In this document: positions 52,406 through 64,000 of the stretch, one piece after another
How the letters are laid out: every line of letters begins with the position of its first letter
How positions within the stretch are numbered: the stretch's first letter is position 1
Position numbers and translations under genes: made by a program
Assembly: GCA_037833965.1 (NCBI GenBank)
Contig: AP031351.1
Span: forward strand, 18,116,501 to 18,180,500
Source of the DNA: Marchantia polymorpha subsp. ruderalis
Lineage: Eukaryota > Streptophyta > Marchantiopsida > Marchantiales > Marchantiaceae
Length of the DNA stretch: 64,000 bases
Direction of reading: 5' to 3'
The notes under the pieces: model-generated
The model's database searches: none
What the model was told of the DNA's origin: nothing
The model's input: the letters and a program-made list of their open reading frames with translations, nothing else

Positions 52406-53525
52406 TCTCTATCGTCGCCTGTTCGCTCGTTGTCTCGTTGTCTCATGAACCACATCATTCCTCCTCAGCATCAGAGAAATGAAACTCATGTCTCGATCCA
52501 ATTTCGTCCATGGGGCAGACGCTCGATTCCAGGTGAGTGTGCAGAAACGGAGGGTTCGTTCGTGCATTATCCTCGAGCACTGTCTCGGTCTCACGTCGGC
52601 GCCACCATGGAAAGTGCAGGCCAAGCAGTTAAGGATTTTATGCTTTGTGCACGCCAACCGGAACTCTTGCAAGTGGTTGAGACGAGGAGCACTGACCAGG
52701 GCTTCTGATTTGACTCTCGCATGTGAGTTTCATGGCGTCGAGATTGTGACAGCCAGTGTCTGAGGGTGGGCTAATCGCGGGAAGGCAAAGGAAGGCTACG
52801 GCAGTCGATGCACTCGCTCTCTGCGAAGCCGACTGTTCTGTGCTCGCTCGCTCTCACCTCCGCGCCCTTGCTCTCTCCTAGAGTCCCACTGAAGCATCCA
52901 TCACTCGAGGTTTTCATTCGACGACGACATCAGTGAATTTACAGACATGGGCTGTCGAGAGGAAGCATGGCTCGGCCGTTGCCAGGAGCATGTATGTGGA
53001 TTGGGTTTTCGATCGCCTCAGTATGAACCTTCATTTCTTTCTGATCGCTCGCTCCGTGTCGGGATTTATTTCCGTTCACATTGCGCTCATTTTTCAACCC
53101 TGTGTCATAACGAAAGTCCAATGGTTGTTCTACTCAGAGGCACGACAAGTGGATCCGCATGTTGATGCCACTTGGACTGGACGAGCGAGCAGGGTAGAAC
53201 ATAACTGGAAGACGCGCCAATAACCATAACCATAACGGAATCAGTTTAGGAGCGAGTCATATCGGAAATAGATATCACGCTCATCAAGCAAGCAATACAC
53301 CATTCATGAGAGGACGGCCCATGCGCTCGACATGAGTTCTGAGGTTGTCATCTCACGACGAGTAAAGTGTCTGTGTGTCTGACTTGAACTGTTTGTATTA
53401 ATTACAGCACATGATTACAACGCCCTTGCACTCGCTTATCGGCCTCTTCTCGATAAGCGCGGTACTCGGAGCGTACTGACCGCGGGGTATCTTACAAGGG
53501 TGAAGGCGAAGGCGAAGGCAAGGGT
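52406..53525. other. Intergenic; 5' flank of the 536-aa gene and PsbR 3' UTR
   Basis: Short overlapping frames of up to 96 codons show no motif. The left part should be the promoter of the 536-aa gene, and the right part the PsbR 3' UTR. Confidence 0.5.
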
Positions 53526-54630
53526 CTAAACCAGCGCGCTGGTGCTGTACACGAGAATAGCTCCGCCGAGCAACAGCGCGCCCAAAGTCACTGCCCAGAT
53601 GAGGAGCCCCGTTTGTCCTGCATCGACACAGTTGGCCACATCATCAGAGCAGCAAAATCGAAGTTCGAGCACCAAAGTCCGAGAAGACGAAGAAGGCAAC
53701 CAAGCAGTATATCGCGTACTGTACCTCCGGCGTATGTATCACCCGATGGCGACCACTCCTCCGGTGCATAGATGGGACTGCCATCACAGAGATCGATCGA
53801 TGTCAGAAATGCACTTTCAAGGCCTTGAAAATCCAAAGACCGGCTTTAATTCTGAAGAAAGAAAACTCCGGCAACATCTAGTCTGCGCAGACCGATGAGG
53901 ACCAAGTTGCACACAAGCTCGGGTGAGGACTAGCCAGGGACCTTCGAGGACCTCTCGGCAAGGGAAAACAATATCAACTGAACGTTTCGACAGAAGGTCG
54001 GGAGCATGTAAGAGCAGATGCGAAGAGGACGAAGAGAACATGTGGATGGGCTCGCGACGAGCAGAGAAGCGTGAAGCTGCTGATGGTTGACGGAAGATGC
54101 AGCGCAAGAAATTGTTTTACGAAGAGGGAGCTGCTGTACCTGTAGCCGTCCACGTTGGCACCGTACTTCTTCCCGAATTGATATACTCCCTTTCCCTGCA
54201 ACGATAGGCACGACTCGACTCGTCAGGCTCCAAGTCTCAGATACAATCGCTCTGGGATCGCTCGAGCAGAAACAGTTCATGCGCGCGTACCTTTGCCTTT
54301 CGGCCCGATGCGTCCACTCCGCCTCGGAACTTGGTGCCCCCAGATGGTCCTGCCATGCATGCCCACGAAGACACGTAAAAATCCACCACTGTCACAGAAT
54401 GGTGCAAGCAAACGAGGGAGCGCGATGGTCGTGCGAGATTCACCGTAAGGCTCTTTCGTGCTGATCTTCTTGGCGCCACTGGCGACCGCGACCCCCCGCA
54501 GGCCGCGCGTCGCGCTCGGCCTGCGGCTCAACGCCGGCAGCGACACGCCGGCGACTTGCGATTTCCTGGCACACAGAGCCCCGGCAGTCGACGGCAGTAC
54601 CGAGGCATACGAGATCGTCGTGGCGGCCAT
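53526..54630 (-). CDS. PSBR: Photosystem II 10 kDa polypeptide PsbR, plastid
   Basis: Five exons, 54630-54444, 54349-54291, 54195-54140, 53777-53725 and 53617-53526, keep phase throughout and give 148 residues. The first 40-50 residues, rich in Ala, Ser and Thr, form a plastid transit peptide. The mature part has every PsbR landmark: [33 protein letters not shown], the [18 protein letters not shown] stretch and a C-terminal hydrophobic span ([20 protein letters not shown]) ending STSALV. PsbR is a nuclear-encoded thylakoid protein near the oxygen-evolving complex that helps PsbP bind and stabilises PSII. The start codon is chosen because the transit peptide begins there. Upstream in-frame residues lie in the 5' UTR. 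Confidence 0.97.
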
Positions 54631-54737
54631 TGTGATCGAGCACTCGATCTCTTGCTTCTCTCGCTCTCTGTTTCCTTGCGACTTCAGAACCAACGCTCGC
54701 AATCGATCGCTGTGCTGGATCGGACGAGGCCAATGTG

Positions 54738-54745
54738 TTATATAG
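54738..54745 (-). promoter_or_regulatory. TATA box of PSBR
   Basis: The minus strand reads CTATATAA, about 110 bp upstream of the PsbR start codon. This suits a strongly transcribed photosynthesis gene and predicts a transcript start near 54,710. Confidence 0.7.
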
Positions 54746-55592
54746 TTCGGTCTGGCCTACCCGGAGCCTACGCCATTCGACTTTCCGCCCGAGTCGAGTC
54801 AGAAACCGCTTGTGCCGAGAATATGCTTTCTGCCCGCCTTCTGGACTCTTCTCCGTCCCACGCCATCGACATGTTGCGGTACGCAATGCGGGTGCTGCAA
54901 CCTTTGACACAGCGTCAATAGCCATGTACATGTACAGGACGTTTTACCTACCTCGCTGCCTCTCTGACTGCCTGCCAAGTCCTCGCCTGAGCAGCAGATC
55001 GTCCGTCGACGATGGCAGGATGTCAACCTTTCTCGGTAGCGGCAGCTAAATTGGCGGGAGTTTGTTCATGTGATGTGCGAGGACTCTCTAGATTTACAAT
55101 CTGGTGGGTGCTACTGTTGTTCATCAGGTAGTGTTGTTTCAGAATTGTCTCATGGTCCTTTCTCTGTTTGTGGAGCTCGATTCTCTAAGAACTCTCCTCA
55201 TTTTATTTCACATCGACGGCTTCGATCAGTCTCGTGTAAATCCACGAGGTAACGAACGGTTCCGCCACAAGTAGCGAAGTAAGCTAAGTCACTCACTGCG
55301 ACATTTCTCGTGCAATATCGTATCAAAATAAACTAATGTCGACAGTAAGTAAACTGCTGTTACACCAGAGATTCTACAGCTGCACTTCAGGTCTCTTCCT
55401 GTCTATGTCTGTCCGGTGAAGGAACATCGGAACTAGAATGCGTCTCGCCACCTTGCTTGAGCACGCGACGCGTTGCTCGGGGACCAAAATCGTGATGCTG
55501 ATGGAAATCGATCAATCGCTGTCGAGTGATCGATTGACAGTTTCCTGCTTGCGGAGAGAACGGTGCAAAGTACAGTACCCCCACTACTGACC
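54746..55592. other. PSBR upstream region and intergenic
   Basis: This contains the PsbR promoter beyond the TATA box and ordinary-composition intergenic DNA. Frames here lack motifs. Confidence 0.5.
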
Positions 55593-55895
55593 CTACGGAC
55601 CGGAGTTACCAGGAATGTGACGCAGGCAGTTTTCAAAACCGGAATGACTTTTATCACGTGAGAGAAGGCTGGCCATAGCCATGCAGGCCATGTCGAGCTG
55701 AGCTGCAACGTCACCGGGATCGGGAAACTGGAGTGTACAACAACTTTTGCCCAGGGCCTGGAGCTGCTGTTGTGCCTCTGATTGATTAAGGGCCTGCTTG
55801 TGACCTGAGCAGGCCCCACAAATTCCCAGGAGATGGGCATCACATGGACGCAAAATCTTCCACCGCCTATCAAACACACCAAACGTGCTAAACAT
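55593..55895 (-). CDS. Uncharacterised 100-aa frame, possibly a 3' exon
   Basis: The frame reads from an ATG at 55895 to TAG and has a natural residue mix with Cys pairs: RPCDAHLLGICGACSGHKQ, then KSCCTLQFPDPGDVAAQLD, then DMACMAMASLLSRDK. There is no signal peptide or membrane span. A TTTGATAG acceptor just inside the frame (exon from 55,866, phase permitting) suggests it may be the last exon of a longer gene. No upstream exon was found in the AT-rich DNA to the right. I do not recognise the family. A 149-codon frame overlaps on the same strand and looks like its shadow. Confidence 0.45.
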   Translation of the reverse strand: MFSTFGVFDRRWKILRPCDAHLLGICGACSGHKQALNQSEAQQQLQALGKSCCTLQFPDPGDVAAQLDMACMAMASLLSRDKSHSGFENCLRHIPGNSGP

Positions 55896-58800
55896 TCACT
55901 GATTTTTTATTTTTTTGCTGTTGATGATTGGCAAGACTAAGCGATAATGCCCAGTTTCGTCCCATTGGTGTGCTTGTTTTTGCATCTCGATCCGTCAAGA
56001 TGCCGATGGAGGTCCCACCCACCGATCGTACTTTGCGCTTACTCCAACTTCCCCAATGTTATACTTCGGCCTCATGCAATGTTTGATTTTTATATTTTCA
56101 CTCGTCTACCAATTGAATTTAATATTGAGACGAATCGAAAATACTCAACAGATTCGATAGCTTGCCCTATTTTGAATATTACCTTGAAATTGATATAAAT
56201 CTGTTTAATTATTAAGTAGATTTTTACAGCATTAAATCCAGTGAGAAAGTTATATTCTGGCCTAAATTGATAGTTACAACTGCTATCCGCATCAAAACCA
56301 GGTTCTCTATACGAAAATTATAAGAGAGTAAGTATGAAGTTAACGATGATTATTTTTCGTTAAATCATAGAGAAGAATAAAAACTTGTCAGAGAAAATCA
56401 TGTATGATCTTGAGAATGCCAAGAGCCTGTGTGACGTACATGAACCACATTAAGGTCACGCATATGTCGTACTGTTATGAATTACCTTCGACACCATTAC
56501 AAATTAGTATAATCACTTGAACAATGAAATAAAACCATTAAAAAATGATTGAGCGTGATGTATGCGTAATTGAAAAATACATTATATATATATAACCAAG
56601 CTGAACTAATAAGTGAAATTTTAATCTTCTTCTGAGGCGATGTTGTCCCGAACTCTAACCTTCACGCAAGGAACTTGGATGTGCGTCAGATATTACCCCA
56701 CGAAGGTCTTGCCAAAAGGTTTCTCCTTCTACTACCAAACGGTCACTGAACTAAATCAGTGCAGACTAGATCCCATAACCTAGTCAGCAGAGAAATCTGC
56801 TGATAGAATTTGCTGTCGCTCCCAATTAGTGCTATGGTGTTATGGAATGAAAACATTTCGGGTCACACATCGCCAAGCAATACTGCTGGAAAGCAAGAAT
56901 TATTGTCATAAACTACAACAACCCTCGGCAAGTAAAGAATTGAAAAAAGCAATGAAATCACTTACTCCACGACTGGTTTATGACGTACGTGTCACATACC
57001 AGTGAACCCGTGGGTTATGGGCCTGATTTTCTAGGGCAGTATGAAAGTCCTAGGACAAATGTTTAGGTGCTGAGTGTCAACATATTATGAACAATTTGAG
57101 TGTCAACCGGCCCTCACAAGGATCATATAATTTAGTTATTTCGACTGATAGCTAACTTTGTTTTCCTCTAACCCCTCCTTGAAGGCATTATGTTCAATCA
57201 ATATTCCAGAAAGTGTTCTTACATAATAATTATTGAGAATTTGTTATTATGTAAGAATAATATAAATTGAGATTTGAATTTTGATAGACTTTGAATAAAT
57301 TTAACGGTGAAAGAAGTGTATTATCTGGTGCAAAATAGTCATGCTGCGTTGTGGGTCTTCCGAATAATAGAGTAGATATTTACTCAAAAGATGCCAGTCT
57401 ATGTAGTCCAACAATTACCTACCCAACGCATAGGTTTTACCCTAAGTAAGTGTCAACGTAAACTAAGTATAGGACCAAAACTACCTACACCAGTGATTAA
57501 AGAACAAAAACCTACGTGCGAGTCTATAGTTCAAAATTAAACATGACACAGTACTTCCCATGGTAGTTGAGAAGCAGTACCGAAGTTTAGATGTAAACAA
57601 AACTTAATTTACATTTGACTCCCGACACATACATCTATCTCTCAATCCGGGTAGGCTTTATTCCACCTTTTTTCGTGCATCTAGCTTCATTTTACTGGAT
57701 TAGCGGATAACAAGAAGGAATACAGTATCCTCTAGTCTTTGCACTATATGACTCCATACCGATCCATGGTGCTTCCCCTTTACTCGGTAGCTTATAGTAA
57801 ACACCTCTCTTGTTCATATTTCAAGGGGAGACGCATGGAATAAAAGTAGGTAAACATAGTTTGATTCATGGAGCTCGCATTAAGTAACTGACTGCACTGA
57901 AATGAATCTCCGTTGCAAAGAAGACTACGGAGGTGAAGGTGCACAAAAGATATAGCCACATCAAGTAAAGCAATTACAATTTCATGAGTTTTCACTGGCA
58001 CGAATGGGAATTTAGCTCATTTTCAGACTCATTGCACTGTACTATGCTCGCCTTGTGGCGGAGGGTGATCTGAAAGAAGATTGATAGTTGGAAACTGGTC
58101 GTCACTTGTATATTCGCATACTTAAAAAGGAAGTGTATGTCCCATCTATAGTCCTGTGGTTAGATTCTTCCCGACATAAAGAACCCCTGGAAGCCACAAT
58201 GTCTCTGAATGCCAAAGGTAAGTGATGACATTTGCCACAGAATCCCCATACCTGACATACCATACCTGCACTACAGCGGAGTGCACATATGGAAGAACAT
58301 GTGTCGGGGATCGCTTCTGCTTACTGACAACCATACGAACCGAGGTGACCCGAATGGTCAACAAACTCTGAGCGTAGAGCTTTTTCACGAAGACCAAAGA
58401 TAATTTGGATAAGGAATTCGACGATGGAGCTCAACTCACACGGATCATTAGAAAGATGAATGAGTACAGTACTGGATATAAGTGGATAGCAGGAGCTAGG
58501 ATATAGACCAGATCCCGTTAAGGGATTGAACACTGATGTTTACTGTAAGAAATATTGCACAGACAAAATTCATGTTTGCTTGACAGGCTTCCACTGCGGT
58601 GTGGTATGAGCATTAGAAAACTAATTTCCTCTACCTCAAGCTCCTACACAAAAAATTCGAGCAGAGACTGGACTTTCGAGCTTCGATGGTTTTTTCTCCC
58701 ACGGAGCCCATACCTCCGCTCCAAAGCTCGCTCATGTTTTCTTAGATATGTATAACGTACTTCAGATATTGGAGGCAAAGGATACGGCAATGGTTTTACC

Positions 58801-59378
58801 TTTGCTGACAAGTCGATTTTTTCACGGCGACAGACCAGATGTACAGACCTTCTCGTCCTCAGAGGAGCAATGAGTCAACGTTGTTGTCTGCTCTTAAGAA
58901 TACTTCACAACGCTGGATCACCAACTTGGCGTAAGTTTACAGTATTGATGCAGATGGATCAGAAAGCACATCTGGCCGGCCATAAAATCTTCGATATCCA
59001 CTCGAATAGCCTCACTTCAGTGGAACTTCAGGAAGATCCAATGTCATATGAATCTGATATAAGTGAAGACTGCAGTGGCCGATGCTGCTGCTGCTTGTTG
59101 CAGCAAAAAATGCCCAACCTTTGAAGCAAGTCATACTGCAAGACCATCCGGATAACTGCTTCCTTGTTCTGGGCTCTTTATCTTAAGCTTGACTTCCTTA
59201 ACTAGCGAAGATCCTGTAGAACGTAGGGGATTTCCAATTAAGGAGGATGAAGGAAGCTGGACAAATCTTCGAGACCTCGAAGCTTCACAGGCATCAATCC
59301 TCGCTATGAGAAGGAGAAGGGCGTCGCAAAAGTTGTACCAAAACCAGCCCTGGCACTGTCACTGACACCATAGATCCA
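55896..59378. other. Intergenic, partly AT-rich, no gene recognised
   Basis: 56,100-57,900 is AT-rich with nothing recognisable. 58,000-59,300 is more mixed and has frames of up to 84 codons without motifs. The last 200 bases should be the cyclophilin 3' UTR. Confidence 0.5.
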
Positions 59379-62300
59379 TTAAATTTGTCCTGAGTTCGAG
59401 ATCAAAATGGGTGCTGTCGGTTCTCCATCCGAATTGACTGCAACACTGTTGATCTTATCGACCACATCCATGCCCTCTACCACCTCCCCAAAGACGACGA
59501 ATTGACCGTCCAGCTCGGCGACGGAGTCGAGAGTGATGAAAAACTCCGAACCCGTTTTCCCTCGGCCTGCCGTCGCCAGGAGGCCCCTCTGCAAGAGAAG
59601 AAGATCACAAGTATTTGTCAGGGACTTAGTCTGCGTTGTGAAAGACGAGTGCGAGAAGAGTTCCCGCTACCATTTCATCTCTAGCTTTACGAGTCTCGTT
59701 CCTCTTACACTCCTAGGAGATGGGAACCTAGAGCTCACAGTTGGTGTCCGGGCTCAGTCATAGGCAAGGTGGTGCGTGACAGTCTCAATGGTATCATGCT
59801 CAACTTGACGTTGTCTTCCAGAAGCGGAAGCTATGGTCTAAAACAATTGAACAGTAAATTAAGAACTGTCTACTCTCAGAAGTTGACGTGAAAACCAGAA
59901 GGATATTCAATAGGGAAAACAGAGCGACCTCATGCAATTCATCGACATTGCTTTCTTGAGCAAAAGCTGCCCCATAGATCGACTCTTTTTCTTCCTCCAA
60001 AGCTTTACCTTCTGCACATACAATTTCCGTGTTGTCTTTACACCACAGTAAATCTTTGCAAATCTGTCTTCTCCGTTTCGCAAGTGAGTATCAGAGTACA
60101 AATTGATGAGCGGGAAAGCAGCAAGTGAAGGAGGTTTATTCCGTGGTCCTAAATGACATGGACGTGGGTTCACACCAGTTTTCTAGGTTCAAACATCAAT
60201 CATCAGTAGAGTCTATTGCTCAGGTACATGGATATCGTAGTTTGTATATTTTGAAGTTTGTAGCGGCAGTTGATTATGATGTCTTCTAGATGTATCACCC
60301 GTGCCTCACGCTCCACTGACTCTCCTTTATTAACATAGCTTGCTACCATTCCTATTTAACCCGAGGTGGACTATGAGTAGCAAAAGTAATATCAGGCTCT
60401 AGATAACACTCTCGAACTTCAGCTAGAGTGATTATCTCAGCCCCACTATTCGACAATCAAGCACTTCAAAAGTGTGATCAGTTTCTAAGAAAATGATTTT
60501 TAGCAATAAAATGTGTAGGCTTAGATCCTAAACTTTATGTAATCCAAGTGACAGCCTTGAGTGCTTTTTACGTGCCTGAGTACCTTTTGACAGGGAGCTG
60601 GAGTTGGACACTTAATATATATGGCCAAGTTTGCCACTCGGTGGGTTATGTCTGGTCTGGTATAAACCATAGCAATCGTCACTGAACATACGACACTGCT
60701 AAAGGTAATGAAACTGCAGAATTTCAACTGTCTCTTTGCTACTTTCTTCATCATTAAATCCTAGCTTACAACTGGAACACAAGAATGTTTTAACATATTT
60801 TACATCCTTCATCCTACCTGTCTTGACATCAAAGTGCTCTACTTCCCAATCATTCTAAGAGCGTCTGATGGAACCATACCTTGCTAAAAGAGTAAAGCTT
60901 TCATGGTAATTAATTCTTGGTTTCTGATTGTAACCGTTGGCCACCAACCTAGCTTTGTACTTCAAAATTTCTCAAGATTCTCTTGAACGCAGCTCCCAAA
61001 ATATTGCATCTTGAGATTAACGTGAGCCATTATACTCATAAGCTTATCCTTCACGGTACTATTCAATCTCTTTGCGACTCCATTTTGTGAGGTGACATCA
61101 GACAATGTTGCAAAGTTGATGTAAATCTTCAACGAGTTTGCTCACTGACTTCAGATTTTTAACAAAACGAATTAGATATCTATCTTCCTGCAGCACCACT
61201 GTATGTTGATTGTCATTGTTCACTCCAACACTGCAAAGAAACTACTCCTATTTAAGAATTTGAGATTGAACACCAGCTTCCCTCTATGACATTCCTCAAT
61301 GTTTCCTTCAAGTTTTTGAATATTCACTTAATCCATTTATAAGCTACAGGCTGAATCTAGACACCATCCAATGTGCCGTTACTTCTATCCTCTCTTCTCA
61401 ACTTATATCATTGTAATTAATATCAGAAGATTTCTCAACCAAAATTGTACTCTCTTACAATCTATCCTCTTATTTGAGATTTGGCATTCTCTTCAAATGC
61501 CCTATACAGTTCAACTACTACTACTCTAGCAATTCTTTGGTCATCTTGATCCACTCCATCTATGACAATTTTTCTTGTGAGCAATAGCTTTAATAAATAC
61601 TTCTATCTTCCCACTCAAACTTTTAACAAAAATGACGACTTTGTTATAGATGTAATCGTAAATCAATAAGACCCAAATTCCCCGAGAAATTAACTCGACA
61701 TGTGCAACCTTGAAATCAAGATGATTTGATATGCCCTCCTCACTAATTGTAGGGAATACCAATATAACTTGTCCATGTGTGAAGTCACATTGCCACTACT
61801 TCTTCAAATTTGAACTCTTGAATTGATTCCAGTCTGACATCACACCAAATGACAGTCTTGCTTATAAATTTTAAATGCACCCAAATGTCCAAAACATGTA
61901 AGGTGTTATCACCAAGTCCTGCTAAAAATGATCAAAATTACTTAACAGCAATCTCATGGTCACCACTGATTCAAATATCAACATTTCATCTTCAAAACAT
62001 TCCCCAATGATTTCAGGTTCTTGACGAAATTTCCGATATCTGTAATATCTCAAAACCTCATCAACCCATTAACTTAAATCAGTTACTTTAACTTCATCAT
62101 CCTCGATCCAAAAGTTAATGTACGTGGACTACAATTATATACAAAATTCATAACTCAAACTTCAAAATGAGATCCTCACTCAAAAAACTAATCTCAAAGC
62201 AAGTAAAGGTTACCAAGCCCCGTGTAAGCCTTGTAGGAAATTAACAGTAATACAAACTTTAGTTGCTTACTTTTGATCTTCAAATTCTAATGATTTCGAA

Positions 62301-63352
62301 GAATAAAATAAATACGGAGCTTGACTTCAAGATTAGCAATTACATCACATGGCAAGTGTCTACGTCAACTTCATTCAAGGAGCAGGGTAGTAGAAGGTGA
62401 CCTACTGTGAATGTCTCCTCCTTGAACAAGGATGTTATGCACCACACGGCTGAATGCCGTTCCTTTGTAGTGAAGATTGGTTCTGCTGGAAGACTTTCCC
62501 TTCTCGCCGGTGCAGAGAGCTCTAAAATTTTCGGCAGTTTTCGGTCTCTTCATTCCACATAATTGCAATCGTTCAGTAATTATTCAATGTTCCAGAAGCC
62601 AAAAAGAATAAAAAACAACAGAATTGGGAACCGTTGTGCGCCTCCACTCTTTTCCACAAACTTGGTGTAGGTCAGCGTCATGAGCAATAGATAAGAGATA
62701 GAAGTCCTGCTCAGAGCTGTGGCACAAAGGTACATTGTGAGATGAGGAAGTCGAGGAGGAGGACGAAGATGGATGAGGAGGAGGCCACCGATCCTCATCT
62801 CAAACATCGATCACAGGTGACGTGAATGCAAGTAAACTAAATGGATCGATGCCCTCAGATGCTGAAAGCAGTAATTGAGTTGAAGTACCACAATATGAGA
62901 CTCCAAAGACTTTTAAACAGCCAATAGAGAAGGCACACGCTCAACAGTTTTCAAATGTGCCCTGAGGAGCTCCAAGACTTCATTGAGGTATATCTGAAAA
63001 AAGCACACAACACTTGCACAAAACATGCATGTCTCTGGACGCCATGGAATCCAAGAATGTGGTAGGAAAAATGTACCTTGATATCATTTAGGAGGAAAAC
63101 AATTTGACCGACGTAGTCAGACTTGATGGTGATGTCCATAAAAGTACAGAGGGCACCCCTACACCGCGCAGGTTTCTCTACAAGGGTAGCATTCATGAAA
63201 TGAGGCCGGCGGAAATGCTCGATCTTCGACTTGTGGGGCATGTCTTTCGCTGGTATCAATAGATCATAGCTCAAGAACTGGAAGAGGGCCATCAAAGCGA
63301 GCAGCGCGCCAACTCCAAAAAACAAATCGCGTTTGTCTCGGGTCAGAGCCAT
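59379..63352 (-). CDS. Membrane-anchored cyclophilin-type peptidyl-prolyl isomerase
   Basis: Four exons, 63352-63077, 62547-62406, 60011-59929 and 59588-59379, keep phase and give 236 residues. Residues 10-30 ([21 protein letters not shown]) form an N-terminal signal anchor, so the domain probably faces the secretory lumen. The cyclophilin fold follows: [85 protein letters not shown]. Catalytic Arg (FSR), Gln (VQGG) and Phe (EFFI) are kept. Other positions of the active site are changed: the usual PGFM is HNIL, the Trp before LDG is Glu, and the His of KHVVFG is Phe. Reduced activity or cyclosporin insensitivity is therefore possible. Intron 2 is 2.4 kb and holds a copia remnant. The exon 2/3 junction has an alternative acceptor 3 bases downstream, and two donors (exons 1 and 2) are ordinary while GTCGCT after exon 3 is weak. 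Confidence 0.88.
60200..62300 (-). mobile_element. Copia remnant inside cyclophilin intron 2
   Basis: Minus-strand translation gives an integrase tail near 61,095-61,000 ([19 protein letters not shown], the usual TPQQNGVAERMNRTL). Further integrase-like sequence ([11 protein letters not shown]..., 61,541-61,762) lies before it. RNase H-proximal sequence is at 60,754-60,521 ([17 protein letters not shown], then [15 protein letters not shown]). Most of the RT between them is missing. It lies on the same strand as the gene. Limits are approximate and LTRs were not found. Confidence 0.75.
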
Positions 63353-63368
63353 GTTCTGTGTCTAACTT

Positions 63369-63386
63369 TCTCTCTCTCTCTCTCTC
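63369..63386. repeat. TC dinucleotide run in cyclophilin 5' UTR
   Basis: Nine TC units lie just upstream of the cyclophilin start codon (GA on the coding strand). Such pyrimidine/purine patches are common near plant transcription starts. Confidence 0.85.
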
Positions 63387-63568
63387 GACTGTAAACCGTT
63401 CCAAGAATGAAAGTACTGTACTCACACGTGCTTCCAGACCTTTCCTAGTCCCTCGGCTGCCTCCCTCAAGCGCCCCCGCTCACTCAGATGAATCAAGTCT
63501 AAGCAAGCGACGAATGTCATCAATTCAATTATTTGAAGTGAATCCGCTCGGCGAAATCTGGGATCTGA

Positions 63569-63907
63569 TCAATCCACAGAATTGTACTCCAATGGCCCGC
63601 CCTGTCCTCTGTCTTCTCTGACTGCCAAGGTGCTTTCAGCGGCAGAGATCCGACGACAGTTAACCGCTCCAGGAAAGGCAAGTCCACTGCGTGCCCTGCC
63701 CGCAATGCTTGCGGTAGAATCCTCGAAACTCTTTCCCTGTCGTTCAGCGTACTCGTTCCATTCGTACGCCAAGTACGTCTTCTTGAGGAAGAATTTCTCG
63801 TATCGACTGGTCCGAAAGGGTCCGCATCCGCATGAGGAGCGAAGCGAAGAGACCGCACTCTCTTGCTCCTGTTTGGCAAGTTTCACTTTGACGAGTCTAT
63901 CAGGCAT
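63569..63907 (-). CDS. Uncharacterised 112-aa open frame
   Basis: ATG at 63907 opens a frame whose first 60 residues look protein-like: a basic KVKLAKQEQ start, SSCGCGPF, then the aromatic-rich RYEKFFLKKTYLAYEWNEYAER. The second half is less convincing and may be read into an intron. Frames of 116 codons (-) and 130 codons (+) overlap it. It lies head-to-tail upstream of the cyclophilin gene. Family unknown. Confidence 0.35.
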   Translation of the reverse strand: MPDRLVKVKLAKQEQESAVSSLRSSCGCGPFRTSRYEKFFLKKTYLAYEWNEYAERQGKSFEDSTASIAGRARSGLAFPGAVNCRRISAAESTLAVREDRGQGGPLEYNSVD

Positions 63908-64000
63908 CTTCCGAGCAAGCTGTTATCTTCGCTCTTCAGTGGTGTACATACAGCACACAGAGGGCGGCCATTAGTGCATTCTGCTAGTGTGTAATTAGGA

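Noticed and set aside
62951-63060. In-frame stretch after cyclophilin exon 1 reading [18 protein letters not shown]
   Set aside because: It looks like a helix but lies between a good donor at 63,077 and the [12 protein letters not shown] exon. Direct splicing gives exact cyclophilin spacing, so this is intron.

Overview
The window is nuclear DNA from a land plant. It carries intron-containing plant genes (plastid-targeted isopropylmalate isomerase small subunit, PsbR of photosystem II, a CGFS glutaredoxin of the GRXS16 type, MCM3, ADF/cofilin, a LEA_2/NDR1-like membrane protein and a membrane-anchored cyclophilin), a eukaryotic tRNA-Ser, and decayed Ty1/copia retrotransposons. Introns in the genes are mostly short, about 70 to 400 bp. 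The ADF gene has no intron in its coding region. Together these suggest an early-diverging (bryophyte-grade) land plant, but this is inference; the species cannot be read from the window.

Layout. 1-9.5 kb is a gene island: the 3' end of a glutaredoxin gene (+), the isopropylmalate isomerase small subunit (+), and a 17-exon MCM3 gene (-) converging on it, with a good E2F site upstream of MCM3. 9.9-13.8 kb is a nearly full-length, broken copia element (-) with recognisable LTRs. 13.8-21.4 kb is AT-rich and repeat-rich. It holds a remarkable cluster of three perfect, overlapping palindromes (17,484-17,600), a degenerate tandem repeat and a tRNA-Ser(CGA) gene (-). 21.4-27.4 kb has ADF (-), an uncertain 326-codon open frame (+) and a LEA_2-like gene (-). 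27.5-31.1 kb is GC-rich with no gene I can recognise.

31.2-49.4 kb is a very AT-rich block with no intact gene. It contains fragments of at least two copia elements in opposite orientations and two decayed coiled-coil genes, also in opposite orientations. A short GC-rich segment containing a perfect inverted repeat lies at each edge of this block. 49.6-64 kb is a second gene island. It has an intronless 536-aa protein with a W-T-I-D-N motif (-), PsbR with a clear TATA box (-), a 100-aa orphan frame (-), a four-exon cyclophilin (-) whose second intron holds a copia remnant, and a 112-aa open frame (-) at the right edge.

The genes do not form one pathway. They are ordinary housekeeping and photosynthesis genes spaced between repeat-rich DNA. 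Exon limits were set by hand from GT..AG sites, phase agreement and protein-family knowledge. For MCM3, PsbR, cyclophilin, LEA_2 and isopropylmalate isomerase, the phases close across all introns.
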